Positions 15,746-22,252 of a DNA stretch of 39,793 nt are shown here, piece by piece (position 1 is the stretch's first letter; every line of letters starts with the position of its first letter). The notes beneath the pieces were generated by a model that was given only the letters and a program-made list of their open reading frames with translations, did not search any database and had not been told where the DNA came from. The stretch is from Candidatus Fermentibacterota bacterium (lineage in GTDB: Bacteria > JAFGKV01). Position numbers and translations under genes: made by a program. The stretch is from NCBI GenBank assembly GCA_030620115.1, contig JAUXFG010000013.1:1-39793 (forward strand), read 5' to 3'.

Positions 15746-16503
15746 ACAGGGAAAGACTGACGGAACTTCTCGTAAAGGTGAAATCGGGCGCAACGGCCGT
15801 GGAAGACGCCATGAAACAGCTCGAAGGGTTTCCCTTCGAGGAAATGGGTTTCGCCAGAGTGGATCATCATCGCGCGTTAAGGACCGGCCTTCCCGAGGTC
15901 ATATTCTGTCCGGGAAAGACAGCGATCCAAGCCGCGGACATATTCCTCTCACTTGCCGCGCGATCGAGACCCGTATTGGCTACCCGGGCGTCGCAGGAGA
16001 TCTATGAGCTGGTCAAGGAACGAGTGCCGGAGGCTTGCTATGATGAGCTGGCCCGCATGGTTTACGTGCCAGACCCACGAGTCACGGAAGAGGGGCTGGT
16101 GGTGGTGGCCAGCGCAGGGACTGCGGACATCGACGTGGCGCAGGAAGCGGTGCTTACCGCCGAGCTTATGGGTGCACATATCGAATCCTTCTGGGATGTT
16201 GGGGTGGCGGGGATTCATCGACTGTTTGCCGAACTGGAACTTCTGCGGAGCGCCTCGGTTATTGTGGTGGTGGCGGGCATGGAGGGGGCGCTGCCCAGTG
16301 TCGTGGCGGGTCCCGTGTCCACCCCGGTGATCGGCGTGCCCACCAGCGTAGGATACGGGGTCTCATTCAAAGGGCTGACGCCGTTGCTCGCCATGTTGAG
16401 TTCATGCGCGGCTGGTGTTTCAGTCGTCAATATTGACAATGGATTCGGAGCCGGCTACATAGCTGCCCTCATTAATCGCGGATCTTCCGCCCCGACGGGT
16501 TGA
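15742..16503 (+). CDS. larB: Pyridinium-3,5-biscarboxylic acid mononucleotide synthase LarB
   Basis: LarB carboxylates and hydrolyses nicotinic acid adenine dinucleotide, the first step to the nickel-pincer (NPN) cofactor. The C-terminal half is diagnostic: SAGTADIDVAQEA, FWDVGVAGIHRL, GMEGALPSVVAG, PTSVGYG and VVNIDNGFGAGY, a PurE-like fold. Length (253 aa) is normal. ATG 15742 follows GAGGAGCAGGAA and overlaps the upstream stop by ATGA; the track start at 15640 is rejected. larC and larE are not nearby, so cofactor synthesis must be completed elsewhere, or the protein has another use. It is the last gene of the four-gene unit; the probable pal promoter overlaps its stop. Confidence 0.93.
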   Translation: MNRERLTELLVKVKSGATAVEDAMKQLEGFPFEEMGFARVDHHRALRTGLPEVIFCPGKTAIQAADIFLSLAARSRPVLATRASQEIYELVKERVPEACYDELARMVYVPDPRVTEEGLVVVASAGTADIDVAQEAVLTAELMGAHIESFWDVGVAGIHRLFAELELLRSASVIVVVAGMEGALPSVVAGPVSTPVIGVPTSVGYGVSFKGLTPLLAMLSSCAAGVSVVNIDNGFGAGYIAALINRGSSAPTG

Positions 16504-16528
16504 CAGGTCTGCATTGCGTGGATAAGCT
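16500..16528 (+). promoter_or_regulatory. Candidate sigma-70 promoter for pal and the tol genes
   Basis: TTGACA at 16500-16505 is a perfect -35 hexamer and includes the larB stop codon. At 15-17 nt spacing the -10 candidates are GATAAG, ATAAGC or TAAGCT, all weak. It lies 43-66 nt upstream of the pal start. This would let the Tol-Pal genes be expressed independently of the preceding operon. Only the -35 box is convincing. Confidence 0.4.
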
Positions 16529-16570
16529 GAGTGAGCCATACAGAAGAGTACGCGCAAGGAGGTGTCTCTC

Positions 16571-17083
16571 GTGAAAGGTAAAATGTTTCTCGCCCTGTTG
16601 GTTCTTTTCATGGGGTCAATGCTGATCTCATCGTGCGGTGGTGCAAAATACGTTGAACAGCAGCCCCCCGTACCTGAGACCGAACCGGTGGTTCAGGAGC
16701 CCATGCCAGTTCCGGAACCCGAACCTGAACTGACCCCTGGAATCGAGGTATTGACCCTGAACACGGTCTATTTCGACTATGATCGTTCCAGCATACGGGC
16801 CGATCAGCGCTCCACGGTGGCGGAGAACGCCGGTTTGCTGGAGAGCAGCGCGGATGCCACCGTGATCGTCGAAGGCCATTGCGACGAGCGGGGTACCAAC
16901 GAGTACAACATGGCGTTGGGTCAGCGTCGGGCTGACAGTGTCAAACGATACTTGATGAACTATGGCATAGATCCTCCGAGACTGACCACGGTCAGCTATG
17001 GGGAGGAGCGCCCCGTGAACTATGGTCACGATGAAGATGCCTGGGGCAAGAATCGTCGGGCGGAGTTTGTAGTTCAGCAATAG
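16571..17083 (+). CDS. pal: Peptidoglycan-associated lipoprotein Pal (OmpA C-terminal domain)
   Basis: An outer-membrane lipoprotein that binds peptidoglycan and tethers the outer membrane with TolB. It has a lipoprotein signal with lipobox MLISSCGG, then a Pro/Glu-rich linker (PVPETEPVVQEPMPVPEPEPE), then an OmpA-like domain: VYFDYDRSSIR, VEGHCDERGTNEYNMALGQRR and GEERPVN. The residues that contact diaminopimelate in family members (the D and R in the GHCDERGT/LGQRRA regions) are present. GTG 16571 is chosen because AAGGAGGTG ends 7-8 nt upstream; the track's GTG 16562 overlaps that ribosome site. Length is 170 aa. First gene of the Tol-Pal set, unlike the usual tolB-pal order. Confidence 0.95.
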   Translation: MKGKMFLALLVLFMGSMLISSCGGAKYVEQQPPVPETEPVVQEPMPVPEPEPELTPGIEVLTLNTVYFDYDRSSIRADQRSTVAENAGLLESSADATVIVEGHCDERGTNEYNMALGQRRADSVKRYLMNYGIDPPRLTTVSYGEERPVNYGHDEDAWGKNRRAEFVVQQ

Positions 17084-17103
17084 CCACATGTTACTAGGTC
17101 GAG

Positions 17104-17137
17104 GCCTCCCCTTGCCCAGGGTTTGGGGAGGCTTTTT
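17104..17137 (+). terminator. Rho-independent terminator between pal and cpoB
   Basis: gcctcccc pairs perfectly with ggggaggc across a 13-nt loop and is followed at once by ttttt. It starts 21 nt after the pal stop, and the cpoB ribosome site (GAGGAGCGG) begins only 5 nt after the T-run. It probably terminates much of the pal transcript and lets a fraction read through, giving more Pal than Tol proteins. Confidence 0.85.
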
Positions 17138-17156
17138 CCTTGAGGAGCGGGGCCTT

Positions 17157-17891
17157 ATGCGATACAGAGCAGCATCGTTATGCATCCTGGCGTTTTTCGC
17201 GTGCAGCGGAGGGGTCAGCCAGTTTGAAGGTCGATTCGCTGAACATGATCAGCGGCTTCAGGACCTTGAGTCGACAGTCCAACAGATCGAACAAGAGAAG
17301 AGAGCGCAGGGGAGCGGGATCAAACGACAGACAGCCGAAGTAAGGCTCGCTTTGTCGAACATAGATGAGCTTGTGGCGCGAGTCGACGCCATGACGCAGG
17401 ATCTAGATCAACGCCAGCAAGACGTAGCCGTACTGCTCGATGATCTCACAAGTCGTGTACTTCGTCTCGAACGGAACTCATCGGCATCGAGTGAAAGTGG
17501 GACGCCGCAGGTTGAGGCCACTGCCAAGGAAGTGTTCGATAGGGCGCGGATGGATCTTGATGCCGGTCACTTGGAGCTGGCCGCAATGGGTTTTAAGTCC
17601 TTTATCGAGCAGTTCCCACAGAGCGTGCTCGCGGACGATGCACAGTTCATGATCGGCGAGTGTCACTATGCGGGCGATCGGTTTGGAGACGCGCTGAATG
17701 AGTATATGCTTTTCCTGGATCAGTACCCCACCAGTGACAAGATGGCTCGAGCCATGCTCAAAGCCGGAATCTGTCTCCTGAATTTGGACCGGGAGGACCG
17801 GGCCGTGAGCATGCTTCGGCGGCTCATGGAAGAGTATCCCGGCTCGAAAGAGGCTCGGCTTGCAAGGGAGCGGCTATCCGAAATCCGATAG
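17157..17891 (+). CDS. cpoB: Tol-Pal coordinator protein CpoB/YbgF
   Basis: A periplasmic protein that coordinates Tol-Pal with peptidoglycan synthesis in other bacteria. The N-terminus has a hydrophobic signal ending AFFACSGG, possibly a lipobox, then a coiled coil (about residues 25-115, with many Gln, Glu and Leu), then three TPR-like helices typical of the YbgF C-terminus (AKEVFDRARMDLDAGHLELA, SVLADDAQFMIGECHY, KARA-like repeats). Length is 244 aa. The start ATG 17157 follows GAGGAGCGGGGCCTT; the track's 17088 start lies upstream of the terminator and is rejected. Confidence 0.85.
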   Translation: MRYRAASLCILAFFACSGGVSQFEGRFAEHDQRLQDLESTVQQIEQEKRAQGSGIKRQTAEVRLALSNIDELVARVDAMTQDLDQRQQDVAVLLDDLTSRVLRLERNSSASSESGTPQVEATAKEVFDRARMDLDAGHLELAAMGFKSFIEQFPQSVLADDAQFMIGECHYAGDRFGDALNEYMLFLDQYPTSDKMARAMLKAGICLLNLDREDRAVSMLRRLMEEYPGSKEARLARERLSEIR

Positions 17892-17932
17892 CCACTTTGC
17901 ATTTCTGATTCGGGAGCTCGGAGGGGCCAAGA

Positions 17933-18616
17933 GTGCCTGCATCATTCATAGAGAACATTGTCCGCATGATGGCGGAAGCGGGGCCAGTGGCGAAGGCCAT
18001 CTATCTGATTCTCTTCGTCATGTCCATCGTGTCTTGGGCGGTCATCTTGGAGAGGGCGGCGACATTCAAGCACAATCGTCGAAATGTTGATACCTTCCTC
18101 AAAGCATTCAGATCTTATGCCCGGCTTTCCCATCTGCTGGTGTATCAGAGCCACTCCATTGGCGGCGCCATATCGAGGGTCTTTGAGGAGGGTTGCACCG
18201 AAATTCCCTATCTCGTACAGAAGGATGTCCAGACCGCAACGATTTCCGACGAACAGCTTCACCGTGTACGAAGCGCCCTTGATAGACGTATTGGAGTCGA
18301 GCTCGCCAATCTTGAGAGGAACCTTTTCTACTTGGCCACCACTGGATCCATCAGCCCCGCCCTGGGATTCCTCGGGACGGTATGGGGTGTGATGAAATCC
18401 TTTCTCTCTATGGGTGTTTCCCGAAGTACCGATCTCCTTGTAGTCGGCCCGGGGGTTGCCGAGGCATTGACCACGACAATTGCGGGGCTTATCGCCGCCA
18501 TCCCCGCCCTCGTGGCTTATAACTACTTCATCAATCAGGTCAGAGTATTTGATGTAGATCTCAACAACTTCGCCTCGGAGTATATCGACGCCTTGGCGAA
18601 GGGATCCAAACTGTGA
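17933..18616 (+). CDS. tolQ: TolQ/ExbB-type proton channel protein
   Basis: An inner-membrane subunit of the Tol motor that turns proton flow into movement of TolA. Three membrane helices are visible: about residues 20-40 (AIYLILFVMSIVSWAVIL), 135-160 (LATTGSISPALGFLGTVWGVM) and 175-200 (VAEALTTTIAGLIAAIPALVAYN). The GTVWGVM and EALTTTIAGL blocks are hallmarks of TolQ/ExbB/MotA. Length is 227 aa. The start is GTG 17933 after GGAGGGGCCAAGA, 41 nt after cpoB. The stop overlaps the tolR start by 4 nt (GTGA). The tolA/tolB neighbours favour TolQ over ExbB. Confidence 0.93.
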   Translation: MPASFIENIVRMMAEAGPVAKAIYLILFVMSIVSWAVILERAATFKHNRRNVDTFLKAFRSYARLSHLLVYQSHSIGGAISRVFEEGCTEIPYLVQKDVQTATISDEQLHRVRSALDRRIGVELANLERNLFYLATTGSISPALGFLGTVWGVMKSFLSMGVSRSTDLLVVGPGVAEALTTTIAGLIAAIPALVAYNYFINQVRVFDVDLNNFASEYIDALAKGSKL

Positions 18617-19005
18617 GAGAAGAGCGCTACCGCATACTCGCTGAGATCAACATGACTCCCATGGTGGATGCCATGATGGTCATTCTGATCATTTTTATGT
18701 TGACCGCTCCGATGATGCAGGGGGGCATTGATGTGCAGCTTCCCAGGGCCCAGGCTCGGCAGGTCGACGTGGAGAGCGGGATCGTGATCTCCATCACTAT
18801 CGAGGGGAAAATTTTTGTCAACGAACTCGAGGTGAAGAGCGAAGATCTGGAGAAAACCTTGACAAGAATCAAGGAGTATGGGCGGGAACGGCCGGTGTTC
18901 ATCAAAGCGGACAAGGATCTCCCGTACGGTTTGGTGCTTGGCATCATTGCCACGGTGAAGAAGGCGGGGATCTACAACATTGGCCTCATAACCGCTGATC
19001 GCTGA
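18613..19005 (+). CDS. tolR: TolR/ExbD-type protein
   Basis: The single-span partner of TolQ. The N-terminal INMTPMVDAMMVILIIFMLTAPMM contains the membrane helix with the proton-carrying Asp (in the MVD motif). The C-terminal periplasmic domain (about residues 45-130) has the usual VSITIEGKIFVNE and VFIKADKDLPYGLVLGIIATVKKAGI blocks. Length is 130 aa. It starts at GTG 18613 overlapping the tolQ stop and is followed 6 nt later by tolA. A 416-aa antisense frame (18535-19785) is a shadow and was not called. Confidence 0.93.
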   Translation: MREERYRILAEINMTPMVDAMMVILIIFMLTAPMMQGGIDVQLPRAQARQVDVESGIVISITIEGKIFVNELEVKSEDLEKTLTRIKEYGRERPVFIKADKDLPYGLVLGIIATVKKAGIYNIGLITADR

Positions 19006-19011
19006 TATGGT

Positions 19012-19665
19012 GTGGCGAACCGGCGGGAGGGGTTCTTGACAGGGTACACCATAGGATCCAGGGTGAAGGGGGAGGGCCTGCCTCTGGCATTGTTCGTGTT
19101 TCTTTCGTTGCTTTTCCACGGCGGCATGATTGCGCTGGTCATCCGGAACGCCTCGACGGGACGGATGCAGCTCACGATCCCGGAGTTTATCGCGGTGGAC
19201 GTCATTGAAGTCGAACCCAAAGCCGCCACTGAGCGGACAAGAGATGCGGCATCGCCGCGCTCGGCGGCGCCGGCGCTGGAGTGGCGTCCCGACAAGGCCG
19301 TGGACGCATTTGCAAAACCAGTTGAAACCTCGGAGAGTCAAGAGAAGATAAGCAGCCTTGAACTGGATACCGACGAATTCCCATTCGTCTTTTACGTCAA
19401 CATGATACGAAACAAGATATCGTCGAATTGGGATCCTCCGAGGACACATGGCGCCGGCACTGACTCGATCAGGACACGGGTACATTTCGTGATCCAACAT
19501 GATGGCCGCGTCCATCGAGTGGTCATAGAGGAAGGTTCCGGCGTACCCTTTTTCGACCAGTCGGCGCTGAGGGCGGTCTATGCGTCCGATCCGTTGCCGC
19601 CCTTGCCGGAAGAGTTCAGCGATACTGAGTTGGGAGTGCATTTTTCCTTCGAGTTTGTTCCATGA
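19012..19665 (+). CDS. tolA: Short TolA/TonB-type protein
   Basis: An inner-membrane anchored, trans-periplasmic linker. One membrane helix (LALFVFLSLLFHGGMIALVI, about residues 25-45) is followed by a Pro/Ala/Glu-rich spacer and a TonB-like C-terminal domain (FVFYVNMIRNKISSNWDPP, TRVHFVIQHDGRVHRVVIEEGSG, FDQSALRAVYASDPLPPLP). At 217 aa it lacks the long helical domain of enterobacterial TolA and looks like a TonB-family protein; its place between tolR and tolB makes TolA the likelier role. The start is GTG 19012; TTG 19036, which follows GGGAGGGG, is an alternative. Confidence 0.85.
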   Translation: MANRREGFLTGYTIGSRVKGEGLPLALFVFLSLLFHGGMIALVIRNASTGRMQLTIPEFIAVDVIEVEPKAATERTRDAASPRSAAPALEWRPDKAVDAFAKPVETSESQEKISSLELDTDEFPFVFYVNMIRNKISSNWDPPRTHGAGTDSIRTRVHFVIQHDGRVHRVVIEEGSGVPFFDQSALRAVYASDPLPPLPEEFSDTELGVHFSFEFVP

Positions 19666-19687
19666 ACCGATACCACTAGGAAACGTC

Positions 19688-20968
19688 ATGAATAGATGGA
19701 TCAATCTGAGTTTTTTGGCCACCGTCCTTCTCTTGGTCCTTTTTCTCGGCCGTGTGGAGGCCCAGAAAGAGGTGGAGCTTTCCATTCGAGAGAGCGGATT
19801 TCACCGATTGGATATCATACTCGGTGAGTTCACGGACCAGAGAACCCCTGATCACGATCGTCCCGTATTCGATGTCTTGAAACATGATCTGGAGCTATCC
19901 GGCTTCTTCCGCGTCCTGGATGGTCGAGAGCTCATCAGTGATTTGGGAGACCCGGGTCATGCGAAGGAGAAATGGGCCACCATTGGCGCCGATGCGCTCA
20001 TCGAAGGGCGGGTGGAACACAAGGGCAAGGATTCTGTATTGGAGATCTTCCTCTCGGATCTTGCTACTGGCCAGGTCATGGGCCGGGAGCAGCTCAAGGG
20101 GCGCGAGATGCGGCAGCTGGTTCACCGGGTGAGTGATGCTGTTGTCAAGAGAATGACGGGGGAACGGGGCGTCGCGAGTACCAAGATTGCGTTCGTTTGG
20201 CATCGAGGGGGAAAATCAGAACTCTACGTGGTGGACTACGATGGTCACAACCCGCGTCCCCTTTATGGTCCCGGCAGCCTCAAGATTGGTCCTGCATGGT
20301 CGCCGGTGGGGAAGCACCTTGCGTTTACTGCATTTGTGAACGGGGAGCCGGATCTTTTCTTGTGGAATTTCGAACAGCGAAGGGCGAAACAGCTCACACG
20401 ATTCCCCAGCATGGTGGCGGGAGCATCCTGGTCATCGGATGGGAAGAAGCTTGCCATGACATTGGCTAAGGATGGGAACTCAGAGATCTACATCATGCAG
20501 AACGACGGAAGCCGCATACGAAGGGTCACGAGGAATGCGGCGATAGACTGCTCTCCTTCATGGTCGCCCAGCGGCAGAGAGATCGCATTCACCTCGGATC
20601 GAAGTGGAAACCCTCAGATCTATGTGACTGACGTGGATGGGATGGAGCGGAGGCGTCTCACCTTCACCGGCCAGTACAATGAATCGGCCGCCTGGTCACC
20701 TAAAGGGGATCGAATTGCATATGTGGCGAGGGAAGCCGGATTCTTTGATGTGTGGGTCATGGATCCACTCGGTCGCCATCGACGGCGATTGACCTTCAAG
20801 GGGACGAGCAATGAGGACCCGGCGTGGGCCCCTGATGGCCGGCATATCGTGTACGTCAGCACCCGGGGCCATGAGAAGGAGTTGTTTCTCACCGATCTTT
20901 CGGGGCGCATGGAGTATATGCTTCCATTGGGTCCAGGGGACAAGGAAGAGCCAACCTGGTCGCCCTAG
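19688..20968 (+). CDS. tolB: Tol-Pal system protein TolB
   Basis: A periplasmic beta-propeller protein that interacts with Pal and TolA. It has a signal peptide (MNRWINLSFLATVLLLVLFLGRVEAQ), an N-terminal alpha/beta domain (about residues 30-165; FDVLKHDLELSGFFRVLD, IGADALIEGRVEHKG) and a six-bladed propeller with repeated AWSP/SWSPSG, IAFTSDRSGNPQIYV and RRLTF blocks. It ends in EPTWSP, the usual TolB end. The product is 426 aa. ATG 19688 follows AGGAAACGTC and matches the signal peptide; the track's 19580 start is inside tolA. Last gene of the Tol-Pal unit. Confidence 0.95.
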   Translation: MNRWINLSFLATVLLLVLFLGRVEAQKEVELSIRESGFHRLDIILGEFTDQRTPDHDRPVFDVLKHDLELSGFFRVLDGRELISDLGDPGHAKEKWATIGADALIEGRVEHKGKDSVLEIFLSDLATGQVMGREQLKGREMRQLVHRVSDAVVKRMTGERGVASTKIAFVWHRGGKSELYVVDYDGHNPRPLYGPGSLKIGPAWSPVGKHLAFTAFVNGEPDLFLWNFEQRRAKQLTRFPSMVAGASWSSDGKKLAMTLAKDGNSEIYIMQNDGSRIRRVTRNAAIDCSPSWSPSGREIAFTSDRSGNPQIYVTDVDGMERRRLTFTGQYNESAAWSPKGDRIAYVAREAGFFDVWVMDPLGRHRRRLTFKGTSNEDPAWAPDGRHIVYVSTRGHEKELFLTDLSGRMEYMLPLGPGDKEEPTWSP

Positions 20969-20977
20969 CGGGAATAG

Positions 20978-21190
20978 TAAGCGTTCACGGGTTCAGCGTT
21001 CACCGTTCAGGGTTGCCTGAAGTCAGCTTGGGCATGTGTAAGCGTTCACAGGTTCAGAATTTCCCGCTGGAAGCGGGACCTTTCAGATCCCACGAATCAA
21101 CGGGTCGATTTCCGGTGAACCCCCACCGGGGCGTAGGCCCCTATGGGCCGGAGGCTGAACCTATGAACCTTTCAACCCGTGAACGCTTAC
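20978..21190. repeat. Large GTTCAG-family imperfect inverted repeat
   Basis: The left side has two starts of the unit (taagcgttcacgggttcagcgttcac and gtaagcgttcacaggttcag). The right side (ctgaacctatgaacctttcaacccgtgaacgcttac) is the near-perfect reverse complement. Inside lie a tcccgctggaagcggga palindrome (21062-21078) and gcgtaggcccctatgggccggaggc, which resembles 1309-1333. Together with 21191-21340, where nothing recognisable was seen apart from the leader of the next gene, this fills the spacer after tolB. No terminator T-run is present. Confidence 0.8.
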
Positions 21191-21340
21191 AAATATCGAC
21201 GCTTTGATCCCAGGCGAGTCCACGGTACTTCCTCATCATGAACGGTCTTTCCCGGGATCCAATCTGGGGCAAGAAGCCCCGCATGAACCGCAGCCTCGAT
21301 TCGTGGAATATCAGCGTCAATGACCGGTGGGGGGGGTAAG

Positions 21341-22252
21341 ATGAGAGGGAAGGAGGCCCGTGCCGCGGAGGGACTACTGGATCCTATCCTTGTGTCTCGG
21401 ATTCGCAGTCTCAGCCTCCGGGCGAGATTGGTGGTGGAGGGATTCATTGCGGGGATGCATCGGAGCCCGTATCATGGATTCAGTGCGGAGTTCCGGGAGC
21501 ACAGAGCCTATCAGCCCTCCGATCCGCCTCGTCTCGTTGATTGGCGCCTGTTTGCCCGGAGTGATCGCCTTTATGTGAAGCAGTTCACCGATGAGACGAA
21601 TCTTCGAGCCTATCTTCTTGTTGATAGCAGCGCGTCCATGGCCTACAAGGGAAACGGGCCAGTCTCGAAGATCGACTATGCTCGCTCGCTTGCGGCCAGC
21701 CTCGCACTGCTTCTCTTAAAGCAACGTGATGCGGTGGGATTGGCGATCTTTGGCGATTCATTGCAGTCATGGGTTCGTCCCAGTACCTCATCCGGACATC
21801 TGGAACGCTTGCTCATCGAGCTAGTGAGGGCAGAGCCCCGTGGCGGGACCCGCCCGCTGGAGGTGTTTGTCAACATCGCCGGACGTATCCCGCCTCGAGG
21901 CATGGTTATCCTCATTTCCGATCTCTTGGTGCCCTCCGATGTACTGGTGACCGCACTTCGTCATCTCGCATCGGGGAAGCATGAACTCCTTGTCATGAGA
22001 ATCTTGGATCGGACGGAGAGAGTGCTCGCCGATACCGGCATCGTCACGTTGAAGGACATGGAAACAGGGGAAAATCTTACCACTCGTCCGTCACTGATCC
22101 GGAAAGCGTATGCCACGGCGCTTGCCGAAGCATGGCGTGTCTTGGAAGACGGCCTTGGCAGGTTTCGGGCGCATCTGGTGGATATCGATACCAGCGATGA
22201 TTTCTCCACCGCGCTTGCCGCCTTCCTCTCATCCAGGACCCGGATGAGATGA
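21341..22252 (+). CDS. DUF58 domain protein with VWA-like fold
   Basis: A 303-residue cytoplasmic protein. The N-terminal block (LRARLVVEGFIAGMHRSPYHGFSAEFREHRAYQPSDPPRLVDW) is the DUF58 signature, and LLVDSSASM is a MIDAS-type DxSxS metal site of a von Willebrand A fold. DUF58 proteins usually occur with MoxR ATPases and VWA membrane proteins and are thought to act in chaperone-like maturation or envelope stress. ATG 21341 has a G-run (ggtggggggggtaag) upstream; ATG 21320 is an alternative giving seven more residues. It overlaps the next gene by ATGA. Confidence 0.9.
   Translation: MRGKEARAAEGLLDPILVSRIRSLSLRARLVVEGFIAGMHRSPYHGFSAEFREHRAYQPSDPPRLVDWRLFARSDRLYVKQFTDETNLRAYLLVDSSASMAYKGNGPVSKIDYARSLAASLALLLLKQRDAVGLAIFGDSLQSWVRPSTSSGHLERLLIELVRAEPRGGTRPLEVFVNIAGRIPPRGMVILISDLLVPSDVLVTALRHLASGKHELLVMRILDRTERVLADTGIVTLKDMETGENLTTRPSLIRKAYATALAEAWRVLEDGLGRFRAHLVDIDTSDDFSTALAAFLSSRTRMR

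Noticed and set aside
19034-19065. TTGACA with downstream AT-rich bases in the tolA start as a promoter
   Set aside because: It lies in the tolA coding start, the -10 candidates are poor, and upstream coupling explains expression.
18535-19785. 416-aa antisense ORF across tolR and tolA
   Set aside because: It is opposite two well-supported Tol genes, has no family features and is full of His/Arg-rich low-complexity sequence typical of shadow frames.
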